From Psychrobacillus sp048572895 (GTDB lineage: Bacteria > Bacillota > Bacilli > Bacillales_A > Planococcaceae): DNA of 64,000 nucleotides. Below are positions 35,936-46,143 of this stretch, piece after piece (within the stretch, counting starts at the first letter, position 1; each line of letters starts with the position of its first letter). Below the pieces are notes generated by a model. The model did not search any database. It was not told where the DNA came from and saw nothing but the letters and a program-made list of their open reading frames with translations. The stretch lies in assembly GCF_048572895.1 (NCBI RefSeq), contig NZ_CP183878.1, positions 2,108,001 to 2,172,000 of the forward strand, given 5' to 3'. The translations under genes and the position numbers were made by a program.

Positions 35936-37026
35936 AATTTTGCACTCCTTTTCACTATAACTAAAGAAATTATTAATACGGTAAAAAATATAGGCAAAGA
36001 TTCATAGAAATAATTTGAAAAGATAAACAGTTGGTACTGTGTCAATTTTCTCGTTAAAACTAAAGATATTACCCCAAATATAATAACGAAAATATATGGT
36101 GTCAGCATTTTACCTTTCCATTTCAAACGTTTAAATTCAAAAATGCTCTCTAATAATTTAAGAGCAACATGCCAATGTAATAATAAACTTACAAATGCTA
36201 TACCGAAGAAAGATAGGATAAAAATAAAAATAACTCGTTCTATTGGACCGTATTTCATACGAATTGAATCGCTCGTGAATACCCATGGAAAGGTAAGCTC
36301 TGCAATTTTCTCAAACCCGTTATACCCAATTGGAACAAAATAAGTCGTAAATAAAACAACCGTTCCTGTAAATCCAATAATAAGGAATTGTTTCCATCCC
36401 ATTTTATGCTTTTTTGTAAAAAGCTTATTAAAAATAACCAAATCCGTAATCCCTACAAAAATATAAAGCGAGGCACCAAAAGCACTATAGGATGGAAGAT
36501 GATTTGCATGCATCATAGAAACCTTTATAAAATCCCAGTCTAATTTAGGGTTAATATAAAATTTTATTAATAGAAAGAAAATTAGAGGCACAAATAAAAC
36601 GATTACGATTTCTGCCATATATAACATACTTCTAGATTTCATCAATACTCCAAATGATATAACTAGTACGAACGCAAATGTCGTAGTAACAATGGACGTT
36701 TCTGGCGAGAAAAAAGTAATAAATAAAAATACATACGTAATAAGGGTAATCAGTCCCGCAGTAAACCAACATAAAAAAAGGTAAAAAAGCACCGGGTAAG
36801 CAAACCATTTTGGAGTGTGGGCCTTCAACATTTCCGGCAAGTTTTTACCAGGAAAAGAATTGAATAACTTTACTATTATATATACAAGTATGGTTCCAAT
36901 AATAACACCAGCAATCATAGATGGAATTGCCCCTTTTTTGCTTTCAAATAAAAGAATTTTGGGAACGGAGGCAATGATATTGGAAAACATCGTGATAAAA
37001 ATAAAATAAAAAAGAAAGCGACTCAT
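35932..37026 (-). CDS. gerB: Spore germination permease-like protein, GerB family
   Basis: A 364-residue integral membrane protein with ten predicted segments, of the APC-like GerB family. It is the germinant-binding subunit of the receptor. A typical feature is the SFPGKNLPEML segment after the second helix. ATG 37026 follows AAGGGGTGAAG and overlaps the A-subunit stop (ATGA), so all three subunits are translationally coupled. The germinant cannot be read from sequence. Confidence 0.92.
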   Translation of the reverse strand: MSRFLFYFIFITMFSNIIASVPKILLFESKKGAIPSMIAGVIIGTILVYIIVKLFNSFPGKNLPEMLKAHTPKWFAYPVLFYLFLCWFTAGLITLITYVFLFITFFSPETSIVTTTFAFVLVISFGVLMKSRSMLYMAEIVIVLFVPLIFFLLIKFYINPKLDWDFIKVSMMHANHLPSYSAFGASLYIFVGITDLVIFNKLFTKKHKMGWKQFLIIGFTGTVVLFTTYFVPIGYNGFEKIAELTFPWVFTSDSIRMKYGPIERVIFIFILSFFGIAFVSLLLHWHVALKLLESIFEFKRLKWKGKMLTPYIFVIIFGVISLVLTRKLTQYQLFIFSNYFYESLPIFFTVLIISLVIVKRSAKL

Positions 37027-38387
37027 TCACTCTTCACCCCTTTTTCACTCCTTCTACTCTTCCAATACATTTTTAAATAAGGTTCACCAAAACTTTCTTT
37101 GTTAATCAAAAACATAAGAATTCCTAAAAAGCCAAGTATAAAACCAACCGTGCCAAAAAATGTCGTAAAAGCTAATAGAATGTACCTGCAAAATCTAATT
37201 GAAAAACTCATCTCGTTTATAGGAATCACAAAACTAGAAATGGCTACTGCCGACACGATAATAATCATTATATTCGAGGTCAATGCCGCCTCTGTAGCCG
37301 CGGTTCCTAATATTAAACCACCAACAGTAGTAGCCGTGGCACTAATTGCTTTAGGTAGTCTAATACTCGCTTCCGTTAAAAGTTCCATAAATATAAGCAT
37401 AAATAATACTTCTATAAAAGATGGGTAAGGCACTCCAATCCTACTGCCGGCAACAGTTAATGCCAACTCTGTTCTAAAAATGTCTGGATTATAGGAAGTG
37501 ATAGCAACATACAATGCTGGTAAAACTAAACAGGTTATTAATCCAAAATATCGAAGCACCAGCGTAAACGAAGTAATCCAAAATAAATGATAGTTATCTT
37601 CCATGGACACCATGAAATCAAAAAAGACGACTGGTGCAATTAATGCATGGGGACTTCCGTCCATCATCAATATAACTTTACCTGCATCCAAGTTATAACA
37701 AATACGGTCAGGTCTTTCTGTTAACATTAATGTCGGAAATAGCGTAAATCTCTTTCCATTCAAGTAAAGTTGGAGCTCACCTGAGGATTGAATAAGTGGT
37801 GAGTCTAATTCTTTTAGTCTCTTCCGAATAGTTTTTAATATAGCTGGCTTTACTGTTTTGTCATCATAAATAATAGCTATATCATTATGTGTTTTATCTT
37901 TTAACTCTAGGATTTCAATTTTTAGAGTGGGCTCTTTATACCGGTGTCGAATGATATTCAAGTTGGTAAGAATGTCCTCGCTTAATGCTTGTTGGGGTCC
38001 ATATACAGTTGGCTCCATCAGTGTCTGCTGTACAGCACTTGTGTTTACTTTCTTCACATCTATTAGAAAAAAATGTTGTTGAACTGCTATTAACACACTT
38101 CCCTTTGTAAGTTCGAGCGGAATTTTGTCTTCCGATTTAATATCTAATAGATCGGGTGACGATTGTATATAAGCTTCGTAATTCTGTACTGATCGCATTT
38201 CGAAAAATGGCTTAATAATAACATTTTGTAATTTATCTGCATCTACTGTCGTTTTTAAATAAAGAAGAAAGGCTACTTCTTCTTCTAGTTGTAAAGGTAT
38301 TTGCATAACATCAAAAGAAGGATTCAGTTGGTCTTTAAGTTCATCCATCAACCTAGGAAAATCCGGTTTCTCTTTTATATTCATCAT
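37023..38387 (-). CDS. gerA: Spore germination receptor A subunit, GerA family
   Basis: A 454-residue A subunit: a soluble N-terminal half of about 240 residues followed by a C-terminal membrane domain with about four to five segments, including DNYHLFWITSFTLVLRYFGL and the diagnostic ALTVAGSRIGVPYPSFIE. I choose ATG 38387, seven bases after GGAGG; 21 in-frame codons upstream are unsupported. It heads the operon gerA-gerB-gerC, expected under sigma-G in the forespore. No sigma-G promoter was confirmed by eye. Confidence 0.92.
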   Translation of the reverse strand: MMNIKEKPDFPRLMDELKDQLNPSFDVMQIPLQLEEEVAFLLYLKTTVDADKLQNVIIKPFFEMRSVQNYEAYIQSSPDLLDIKSEDKIPLELTKGSVLIAVQQHFFLIDVKKVNTSAVQQTLMEPTVYGPQQALSEDILTNLNIIRHRYKEPTLKIEILELKDKTHNDIAIIYDDKTVKPAILKTIRKRLKELDSPLIQSSGELQLYLNGKRFTLFPTLMLTERPDRICYNLDAGKVILMMDGSPHALIAPVVFFDFMVSMEDNYHLFWITSFTLVLRYFGLITCLVLPALYVAITSYNPDIFRTELALTVAGSRIGVPYPSFIEVLFMLIFMELLTEASIRLPKAISATATTVGGLILGTAATEAALTSNIMIIIVSAVAISSFVIPINEMSFSIRFCRYILLAFTTFFGTVGFILGFLGILMFLINKESFGEPYLKMYWKSRRSEKGVKSE

Positions 38388-38561
38388 ATACAAACCTCCA
38401 GTAAAGAGAATCTTCGGTATGTATAGGTTAACCGAATGAACACTATTCAATCCTACTCGCAGGAAACTTTTATGAAAAAAAAAGAGAAATAATCAGCATA
38501 ATTTACTTCCATATTTTGTATTTTTAGTTCCAATTTATTTTAGAGGAGGGAATGATAAAAT

Positions 38562-39254
38562 TTGAGTGCATTATTTCTTGGGGGATTTCTATTCTTTAGT
38601 GTAAATATAGGGGCAGTAATTGCTTGGTTAGTAGCTAAAATATTTCATCGTTCCGACGTAGGTTTGGCTCTTTTATGCGGAGGATTCTTAGTAGGTTTAC
38701 TGGCACTTGATATAATTCCAGCGGCATTCCATTTTTACAATTCAGCAGGTATCGCTTTTGGTATACTTATTGGTTATATGTTTTTACTACTTGTGAACAA
38801 ATCACTCCATTCCTCCAACCAACATAAATCTTCTGTCTATTTGCTAACTATCGCTCTCTTCATTCATACCATTCCATTAAGCTTAACTATTGGGAACTTG
38901 CTTGGGAATTCTTCCTTCGCACTCTCCATTACAACCTCCACCATTTTGCATCATATTCCCGAAGGATTTGCCATCACATCAATATTTATCGCACAAGGAC
39001 AGAAAATGATAGGCTTATTCCTTTGTTTTATTGGTTTATCTATCTGCTTTAGTTTTTTTATTTGGATTGGCAATCATATACATCTGAACATGAAGGCACA
39101 AAGTGTTCTTTTAGGTATCTCCATTGGGTTGATTGCTCTAACGAGTGTAAAAGAATTTATTTTACATAATATCCGAGTAGTGCCGACCAGGACATTAGTA
39201 ACGTTTGTCTTAACAGGGTATCTTCTCAGTGTAGTGTTTCATATGGTGTTCTAA
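38562..39254 (+). CDS. ZIP-family divalent metal transporter
   Basis: A 230-residue membrane protein with about eight hydrophobic segments. The metal-site motif LHHIPEGFAI in the middle of the protein corresponds to the ZIP helix IV HNxPEG signature. A His-rich loop (NQHKSS) is modest. Start TTG 38562, 11 bases after GAGGAGGG, since no in-frame ATG exists near. The substrate is probably zinc or another divalent ion. It diverges from gerABC. Confidence 0.8.
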   Translation: MSALFLGGFLFFSVNIGAVIAWLVAKIFHRSDVGLALLCGGFLVGLLALDIIPAAFHFYNSAGIAFGILIGYMFLLLVNKSLHSSNQHKSSVYLLTIALFIHTIPLSLTIGNLLGNSSFALSITTSTILHHIPEGFAITSIFIAQGQKMIGLFLCFIGLSICFSFFIWIGNHIHLNMKAQSVLLGISIGLIALTSVKEFILHNIRVVPTRTLVTFVLTGYLLSVVFHMVF

Positions 39255-39294
39255 TTATATGAAGAATAGTACAATCGATCAACCAAACTATAAA

Positions 39295-39335
39295 AAAACG
39301 GCAGGAGAAAAGGATGACCTTTCTTCTGCCGTTTT
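39295..39335. terminator. Bidirectional terminator between the ZIP and MFS genes
   Basis: AAAACGGCAG (39295-39304) pairs with CTGCCGTTTT (39326-39335), extended by AGAAAAGG/CCTTTCTT. It is followed by TTTTGTT on plus and preceded by an A-run giving T's on minus. It lies between convergent genes. Confidence 0.85.
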
Positions 39336-39397
39336 GTTATTCATGAAATGCGTAATATTTTTGAGTGTAGCCTTTTTGTATTTTATCGTTCTCAAAA

Positions 39398-40621
39398 TCA
39401 ATGACGTGCCCTTCTAAAGAATAGTCCTGTGTACAGTAAGACAGTCCCGATCATTAATATAATGCCGATATATACTGACATCATCGTTGGTATTAAAAAA
39501 GCACCTATTATAATAGAAGTACGAGCGATTAAATCAGCACCGCTAAAGGAAAAATTCGAGAACGCAGAATAGGAACCTCGCTTATCTGCTGGAATCATAT
39601 TTGCCTCTTCTGCATTTCGAACAGGAGAATATATTAGTTCACCGATCGTTGCTATAAAATTGAACAAAATCAATATATACCATGTATTTGCGGAAGTGAC
39701 GGTAATATAGCCAACACTATAAATGATTAAACCACTTAACAAAACCTTTTTCTTGCTGAAGCGATCTGTAAATCTATTTATCAAAAATGTAAAGCATACA
39801 ACGAGCAGCATATTCTCGATATTAAGAATACTTAACATTCGTACGCCTGCAACCTCAAAGTCTCCTATATGTACGATTTTAAATGTTTCCGCTAAGCGAA
39901 CACCTATGTAACTATTCAATGTAAACTCCGCTGCAAAGATCAGCATGGAACCTATCACTACTTTAGTAAACGGTCGATCCTGAAATGCTACTTTGTAGTT
40001 TTGAACCAAATCAACAAAAACATTCTTATGTTTCTTTTCCATTTTCTTTGTATGTTCATCTATCAACCAAATTTTATAAGCAATCGGTAGACTTAGAGAT
40101 GTAAACGTTAGCAAGGCAAATAATTCAATTTGGTGATTGATATACAACAAACCACCAAGAGCAGCACCGATTGCCATCGATAAATTTACCAGCCAATAAT
40201 CGAGCGCATACACTTCTTTTCTGTTTTCAGGCGTAGTAGAGTCAATAATTATGGCATGCATAGCCGGACGACCGAGACTACTTGCAATAATATAAGAGAC
40301 ATAGGCTAAGGCAAAAAGCCATATGATATTCTCTTTTGGCAATAAACTAATCGTCATCACGAAAAACATTAAAGCACTTATAAATGAAGTAAGTACCAGT
40401 ACACGTTTCCTTGGAAAACGGTCAGAAATGTATCCTCCGATTAAATTTACAAAAAAGCTAATAAATACAGTACATATTAAAAAGATCCCTGCCCATACTT
40501 TGCTCATTTCTTGAGCAAAAAATAATGCCATGAATGGCATCACTGCAGATGATACCGCTCGATTAAAAAAAGATGTGATTAAGCGAACTTTAATATTTTG
40601 TGGGTAGTTTTTCCAGGCCAT
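39398..40621 (-). CDS. Major facilitator superfamily transporter
   Basis: A 407-residue, 12-segment MFS protein. The loop 2-3 motif GGYISDRFPRKRVLV is the DHA1-type MFS signature, and a second copy is degraded (NRFTDRFSKKKVLL). ATG 40621 (MAWKNYPQN) is eight bases after GAGGAGG; a start seven codons earlier overlaps that site. It diverges from an SgrR-like regulator, which in enterobacteria controls a sugar-phosphate exporter, so an efflux role is possible. The substrate is unknown. Confidence 0.85.
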   Translation of the reverse strand: MAWKNYPQNIKVRLITSFFNRAVSSAVMPFMALFFAQEMSKVWAGIFLICTVFISFFVNLIGGYISDRFPRKRVLVLTSFISALMFFVMTISLLPKENIIWLFALAYVSYIIASSLGRPAMHAIIIDSTTPENRKEVYALDYWLVNLSMAIGAALGGLLYINHQIELFALLTFTSLSLPIAYKIWLIDEHTKKMEKKHKNVFVDLVQNYKVAFQDRPFTKVVIGSMLIFAAEFTLNSYIGVRLAETFKIVHIGDFEVAGVRMLSILNIENMLLVVCFTFLINRFTDRFSKKKVLLSGLIIYSVGYITVTSANTWYILILFNFIATIGELIYSPVRNAEEANMIPADKRGSYSAFSNFSFSGADLIARTSIIIGAFLIPTMMSVYIGIILMIGTVLLYTGLFFRRARH

Positions 40622-40727
40622 GTTGTCAACCTCCTCTGTCATATGTATATTAAAGTAGACTTCGAAATTATTAAATAGACAGTTTTTAAAATTTCGTCCA
40701 CTTTTAAGGAAGAGAGTTCAATAGATA

Positions 40728-42374
40728 ATGGATAAATACTTGCTAGCTTTATGGAAAGATATCCCATCTGGGCCTATCAAACAGAGTGAAATAGCTGATT
40801 TACTTCAACTAAGTCCCAAACAAACAGCACGATATATACATAAATGGTCTTTCGATGGTTGGTTAACATTTACTTCTGGTCGTGGGAGGGGGAATGTTTC
40901 AAATCTCCAATGGTTAAAAAATGTGGAAACTATTTTAGAAGATAGACTCACGAAGATAATTGATGAGAAACCAATAGAAATTAGCAGTAAATATTTATTA
41001 TGGGATTGGTCAACTGATAGTAAATTACGATTGATGGAAAAATTTCGCTCCAAGTTTGGCTACGTTCAAAGTACAAAAGACAAGCTAATTGTTCCAAGAA
41101 AAAATCCTTTTTTGACGATGCATCCTTTAGAAGCAGCGGATGTACATAGCGCCAATATCGTGGCAACAATCTTTAATCGTTTAGTATCAGTCGATGAACA
41201 TGGATTGGTTTCACCTGAACTTGCACATAGCTGGGACTTACAAAAGAATAGGATTCGAATTTATTTGAAGAAAGATATTAAGTTTCATGACGGATCTGTT
41301 TTAACAGCAAATGCTGTTGTTAACTGTTTAGATAAACTGCGCAATCATACCTATTATCAAAATTTGTGGAAACCGGTAAAAGAAATAGTCGTTGCAGCTT
41401 CTCTGGTAATAGATGTTCACTTTTCTAGTGAGTGCAGTTATTTTTTACATATGCTTGGTTCGATTAACGCAAGTATTTATATAGAAACCGAAAATCATTT
41501 ATACGGAACAGGCAGTTTTTACATCCAAGAGAATAATGAACAGAAAACAGTTTTACTAGCTTTTAAAGACTATTACGCAGAAAGAGCGTTACTAGATGTA
41601 GTGGAACTTGTCCAAGTACCAAAAGATTTTGACGTCGTATATCGTTCCTCAACACTTGAAAAAGACGACCAGACGTTTCGTGTAGAAAGTGATTCGGGCT
41701 TCGGTGTAGTGCTGATGAATACATTCAGAAACACAGCTATCCAGCAAAAGGAAGTGCGCGATTATATAAACTATGTAATTTCCAAATATCGCCATGAAAT
41801 AAATCTAGTCGATAGTCGGTACTCCCCAAACCATCTAGGCTGTCTAATCGGGCACAGCAAACCTTATTTGGTACCACAAGTGAAAAGACCAGATTTTTCG
41901 GAACCGCTTGTTTTAAAAATAGTAAATTATACAGAAAATACAACTTTATGGTTAAAGAGTATATTAGAAAAAGAAGACATCCCTGTAGTAATAAAATGGG
42001 TTTCATTCAAAGATTCAATTATTAATACTCCTGACAATGAACAGGTCGACCTTTTTGTACACGGAGAAGTATTTGAGATGAATCAAAACTTTTCCTTTTT
42101 CTCTTTTCTGCAAAATGGTTATTCATCGTTAGCTGAAATTCTAAAAAGGAATCCAAAAGTAAAAGATTATATAGATGTGTATGCCCAAACACCATTTCAG
42201 GATTGGACATCATTAAACTTAACTATAGAAAAAACACTTATTGAAGATTCAATTTTGGTTCCTTTGTTCTATTCGAAACGGCAAATCCCCTTCTCTGCCG
42301 ATTTGATGAATGTCAATATGAAACATTTCGGCTATGTAGACTTTTCTAAACTATGGGTAAGACCAGAAATTTGA
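40728..42374 (+). CDS. SgrR-family regulator (winged helix plus solute-binding domain)
   Basis: A 548-residue two-domain regulator. Residues 1-75 form a winged helix (IADLLQLSPKQTARYIHKW); residues about 95-545 resemble an oligopeptide-type family 5 solute-binding domain (VSPELAHSWDLQ; IKFHDGSVLTANAVV) without signal peptide, so it is cytoplasmic. This is the SgrR layout, where the binding domain senses a small molecule. It is divergent from the MFS gene 106 bases away and probably regulates it (inference from layout). The ligand is unknown. Confidence 0.85.
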   Translation: MDKYLLALWKDIPSGPIKQSEIADLLQLSPKQTARYIHKWSFDGWLTFTSGRGRGNVSNLQWLKNVETILEDRLTKIIDEKPIEISSKYLLWDWSTDSKLRLMEKFRSKFGYVQSTKDKLIVPRKNPFLTMHPLEAADVHSANIVATIFNRLVSVDEHGLVSPELAHSWDLQKNRIRIYLKKDIKFHDGSVLTANAVVNCLDKLRNHTYYQNLWKPVKEIVVAASLVIDVHFSSECSYFLHMLGSINASIYIETENHLYGTGSFYIQENNEQKTVLLAFKDYYAERALLDVVELVQVPKDFDVVYRSSTLEKDDQTFRVESDSGFGVVLMNTFRNTAIQQKEVRDYINYVISKYRHEINLVDSRYSPNHLGCLIGHSKPYLVPQVKRPDFSEPLVLKIVNYTENTTLWLKSILEKEDIPVVIKWVSFKDSIINTPDNEQVDLFVHGEVFEMNQNFSFFSFLQNGYSSLAEILKRNPKVKDYIDVYAQTPFQDWTSLNLTIEKTLIEDSILVPLFYSKRQIPFSADLMNVNMKHFGYVDFSKLWVRPEI

Positions 42375-42407
42375 GAAAAAATATACCAGTCTAGAAAGAT
42401 CAAGTAC

Positions 42408-42445
42408 AGAAAACACAAGAAGGACCTCTTCGTCTTGTGTTTTCT
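42408..42445 (+). terminator. Terminator of the SgrR-like gene
   Basis: AGAAAACACAAGA (42408-42420) pairs with TCTTGTGTTTTCT (42433-42445), a perfect 13-bp stem 34 bases after the stop. The downstream tract is ATATA rather than T-rich, so efficiency is uncertain. The next 220 bases to the S9 peptidase show only AT-rich promoter-like sequence. Confidence 0.65.
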
Positions 42446-42666
42446 ATATAGGAAATAACAAAGGGCAACCCATTTTCAATACAGTTCGCAATAAGCCAAA
42501 TTAAATAAAGAAATTAAACGAAAGATTTATAAGTTGCTCAAAGATAACCACAACTTCATGCTGGTTATTAAATATTTTGATAATATTTAATATTTAGTTA
42601 AAATCTCCAAAACTGGTCAAATTTTATGGTAGAATATAAATATCTTAATAGAATTGGGGAATTTAA

Positions 42667-44454
42667 ATGGTCAAATTTGATAAGCCTGATGTGGAACAAT
42701 TTTTTCAAACATTAACTGTGGAAAATTTCACTGTAAGTCCTGATGAAAAACAGCTTGTAATTAGTACAAATCTGACCGGTCACTTTAATATATGGGGAAT
42801 GGATTTGCCTAATCAGTTTCCTTATCCACTTACGTTTAATAATCAGAGTGTAGATTTTTTAACATACGCAAAAACTGGCGAATTTATGGTTGCTGGCTTT
42901 GATAAAGACGGAGATGAAAACACACAAATTTATGCTCTTTCTCCTCAGGGTGGAAAACTGGTCTCACTACGTAGCAATGAAGGAGAACGACATTTCTTCA
43001 ACTACTTGACGAAAGATGGAAAACGTCTTTACTATTCCACAACAGCAGGAAATGCAAAGTTTCTTAATAATTATATATATGATATTGAAACTGGGGAGGA
43101 TAAACTTTTACTAGAAGGCAGTACTGCTCCTACCTCTATAGAGGCTGTCTCCCCAGATGAAAAATCTTTTGTTTCAGGTAAACAATTTGGAAATACTTAC
43201 TCTTTAGCCTATGTTCATATCGGTGATGAGACTATTTTATTGACTCCAGAGACAGAAGAACAGCATACGGTTTCGGAGGTACTATACACTTCAGAATCAG
43301 AAATTTACTTTTTAACAAACTATAATTCAGATTTGACCTATTTAGCTAAGTTCGACATAGATGCGAAGGAATTTAAAAAAGTTTTAGAAATCGATAAAGA
43401 GGATTTTTCAAGTACACATTTTTCTAAGAAAGACCAAATCCTCTATTTAGTTGGTTCATACGGAGTAGAAGATCGCCTTTATGAATACCATTTAAAAAAC
43501 GAAGAACTTAAAGAAGTCCAAGCACCAACAAGTGTCGTAGAAAAAGTAATCGTAATGCCTTCTGGTAATCTATATATTCAAGGACGGACTTCTACAAGAC
43601 CAAATAATGTCTTTGTTTCAAAAAATAATGGCGATTCATGGGAAGAGTTAACTCAATTCCGTGTACCAGGGGTTCCAGAAGAAATGCTGGTAGAACCTAC
43701 TGTTTTAACTTATCCTTCTTTTGATGGCCTAGAAATTGAAGCCCTACTTTTCAAAGCAAAAGAAGAATATTCCAATGGTCATGTCATTCTATGGCCACAT
43801 GGTGGTCCTCAATCCTTGGAAAGAAAATGGTTTCGCTCGATGTTCCAATTCCTACTCAATAGAGGGTATTCCATTTTCGCTCCAAACTTCCGTGGTTCTT
43901 CAAACTATGGCCTAAAGTTTATGAAATTAGTAGAAGGAGACTGGGGACATGGGCCACGTCTAGATAATTTGGAAGGATTAGAATGGTTGATCAAAGAAGG
44001 TTATGTTGACAGAGATAAAATCCTGCTCCTAGGTGGCAGCTATGGAGGCTATATGTCTCTTTTACTGCACGGTCGCCATGCAGAGTATTTCAAGGCAGTC
44101 GTAGATATATTTGGTCCAAGTAATCTATTTACCTTCGTAGATTCTGTGCCCGAGTTTTGGAAGTCTTTCATGATTCAATGGGTAGGTGATCCAGTTAAAG
44201 ATAAAGATAAATTTATAGAAGATTCCCCCATTACTTATTTAGATGGGATGACAAAACCTATGCTAGTTATTCAAGGGGCTAATGATCCTCGGGTTGTCCA
44301 AAAAGAGTCTGACCAAATTGTCGCAGCTTTAAAGGAACAAGGTAGAGATGTGGAATATATAGTTCTACCTGATGAAGGCCATGGCTTTTCGAAAAAGCAA
44401 AATGAAATATTAGTTTATGGCAAAATGCTAGATTTCTTAGATCGCTTTATCTAG
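42667..44454 (+). CDS. S9 family prolyl oligopeptidase-type serine peptidase
   Basis: A 595-residue cytoplasmic peptidase. The first about 340 residues form a beta-propeller with repeated strands (VSPDEKQLVISTN; SPDEKSFVSGKQFG). The C-terminal alpha/beta hydrolase domain carries the nucleophile GGSYGGYMS, Asp in GANDPRVV and His in DEGHGFSK. This is the acylaminoacyl-peptidase/dipeptidyl-aminopeptidase type. ATG 42667 follows TTGGGGAATTTAA. No signal peptide. It is a single-gene unit closed by a terminator. Confidence 0.92.
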   Translation: MVKFDKPDVEQFFQTLTVENFTVSPDEKQLVISTNLTGHFNIWGMDLPNQFPYPLTFNNQSVDFLTYAKTGEFMVAGFDKDGDENTQIYALSPQGGKLVSLRSNEGERHFFNYLTKDGKRLYYSTTAGNAKFLNNYIYDIETGEDKLLLEGSTAPTSIEAVSPDEKSFVSGKQFGNTYSLAYVHIGDETILLTPETEEQHTVSEVLYTSESEIYFLTNYNSDLTYLAKFDIDAKEFKKVLEIDKEDFSSTHFSKKDQILYLVGSYGVEDRLYEYHLKNEELKEVQAPTSVVEKVIVMPSGNLYIQGRTSTRPNNVFVSKNNGDSWEELTQFRVPGVPEEMLVEPTVLTYPSFDGLEIEALLFKAKEEYSNGHVILWPHGGPQSLERKWFRSMFQFLLNRGYSIFAPNFRGSSNYGLKFMKLVEGDWGHGPRLDNLEGLEWLIKEGYVDRDKILLLGGSYGGYMSLLLHGRHAEYFKAVVDIFGPSNLFTFVDSVPEFWKSFMIQWVGDPVKDKDKFIEDSPITYLDGMTKPMLVIQGANDPRVVQKESDQIVAALKEQGRDVEYIVLPDEGHGFSKKQNEILVYGKMLDFLDRFI

Positions 44455-44500
44455 AAGGATTTTTTACGTACAACGGAACATATAAGTTAAAGCAAGAAAC

Positions 44501-44539
44501 AAAGCCTGATGTCAGTGGCAGTGAGGTATCAGGCTTTGT
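44501..44539 (+). terminator. Terminator of the S9 peptidase gene
   Basis: CAAAGCCTGAT (44501-44511) pairs with ATCAGGCTTTG (44529-44539), followed by TTTTC. It lies 47 bases after the stop. Confidence 0.85.
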
Positions 44540-44580
44540 TTTCAAACTGTTTCTCTCTCCCCTATAAAAATAATTACATC

Positions 44581-45123
44581 TCATTCCATATTTAATCTTC
44601 CCATAACCACGGTGTTGTAATATCGACCATCTGATAAACTTTTGTCTTTTCTAAAATACCTTCTTTTTTAAAACCAAATTTTTTATAGAGATATATTGCT
44701 TTTTCATTGGTTTCCAAAACATTCAACGTTATTTTTTTAATACCGTTTGAATCAGCCCAATAATAGATTTTTTTAATAGCTTTGTTCCAATACCTACCCC
44801 AATAATCTTTAAGAACACAAACTCCAAACTCTACTTTATTGGCGTATCTTTTTAAATCATTTTCTTCACATCTTGAAAATCCGACAATATTATCATTAAT
44901 AGCTGCTACTAAAAAAGATTATTCATTGATGCTTTATCTGTTTTGATTATTTCCTCGAATTATGTGTATCTATGTATGCTTCGCCCTTTTCCCTATCAAG
45001 ATTTTGCGTTTCTCCATCAATCTGTAACCTGATTTCCCACAATTCTTTTGCATCATTATTAATAGCCGATCTTAAAGTGTAGTGTACTCCGTTCACATTA
45101 TATTCTTTTTGGCTAATTTTCAT
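44581..45123 (-). pseudogene. GNAT acetyltransferase pseudogene with several frameshifts
   Basis: An intact start with GGGAGGGG ribosome site gives MKISQKEYNVNGVHYTLRSA and DAKELWEIRLQIDGE, then stops. The next pieces continue in other frames: FEEIIKTDKASMNNLF, then AAINDNIVGFSRCEENDLKR and VEFGVCVLKDYWG, then IKKITLNVLETNEKAIYLYK and finally LSDGRYYNTVVMGRLNME. A short insertion and deletion also garble the acetyl-CoA loop (GVGIGTKLL is readable one frame off). At least four small indels are needed, so no functional protein is made. The original was about 180 residues. Confidence 0.85.
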
Positions 45124-45321
45124 CTCTATCCCCTCCCTAAATACAAAAGATGTACACCGATTAGATGCACATCTCTTTCTTCAAATCATTTTTCCACTGG
45201 GCTATATTAACGCATCCATACATTTATCGTTGATACTCATGGCATTTTCTCATGCATCGCTAGGATAGATTGTTTGTATTCTTCCATCAAAGTGTAACCT
45301 CTTTTTCATAAAATAACCCAC

Positions 45322-46128
45322 TCATCTATCATAACAATCTTCAACGAATTTAGCGTGGGATCCTTTTGTATAGAAGGAAATCATTCGATCCCACAAAGGT
45401 TTAATCTTACTAGGGTCAATTATTTCAGAGAAAACCCAATCAGTTTCTTTGGATAGCAATTCACATATAAGCAATACTGCTTGTTGGTGTTTTAGGGGTG
45501 TTATATGATCGTAAACTTTATTGATTGTATGATTGATTTCTTGAGGAAGCGAAGTCTGCAATGTTTTCAATCCTAATTGTGCCCTTTCCGGATTATATCG
45601 AAGTAGTAAAACTCTTGCTAGATGCGTCATAACTTGGTGAAGCATACTAACCGACCATAGATCATTGCCTCGTGCAGATGATTTCTTATATTGGAAAAGA
45701 AACCATGCAACATCATCGACTGCGTCCTGAAACTCTTGTTCGGATAAATTTAGGTTTTGAGACTGCTTGTATTTCTCCATTTTACAGTTTGGGTCATAAA
45801 GAACTTTTATAAAATCCTTTTCGATATATGTATTTTCTGTCACTGTAAACAGGTCTACATGCACTAAATTTTCATAGACTGCAAGAATTTGTGGTGCCAC
45901 GATAAAAATTTCGTCATAAAACAACAATTGTTTATATGATTTTAAGTGTTGGAGTCTACTTAGAAGAAAATCTTCCTCATCTTCTTCATTCACTAAACAA
46001 TACAAATCTATATCCGAATGCTCATCCTGTTCTCCTCTTCCCATTGAGCCTTTTAAAAAAATTGCCTGAATTCTTTTATCCATCCGAAGACTATTTACAA
46101 TTACTTCTACTGCATCATCTATTACCAC
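45322..46128 (-). CDS. Nucleotidyltransferase-domain protein
   Basis: A 268-residue protein. Residues 20-55 carry the polymerase-beta-like nucleotidyltransferase motif LKGSMGRGEQDEHSDIDLY (GSxxRG followed by DxD). The rest is helical (ARVLLLRYNPERAQLGL) and resembles aminoglycoside adenylyltransferase-type or MNT-type proteins. Start GTG 46128 behind GAGGTG. Substrate not predictable; resistance to an aminoglycoside is possible but not shown. No partner HEPN gene is adjacent. The about 200 bases downstream show nothing beyond the GNAT pseudogene leader. Confidence 0.78.
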   Translation of the reverse strand: MVIDDAVEVIVNSLRMDKRIQAIFLKGSMGRGEQDEHSDIDLYCLVNEEDEEDFLLSRLQHLKSYKQLLFYDEIFIVAPQILAVYENLVHVDLFTVTENTYIEKDFIKVLYDPNCKMEKYKQSQNLNLSEQEFQDAVDDVAWFLFQYKKSSARGNDLWSVSMLHQVMTHLARVLLLRYNPERAQLGLKTLQTSLPQEINHTINKVYDHITPLKHQQAVLLICELLSKETDWVFSEIIDPSKIKPLWDRMISFYTKGSHAKFVEDCYDR

Positions 46129-46143
46129 TGTGACTCACCTCTT

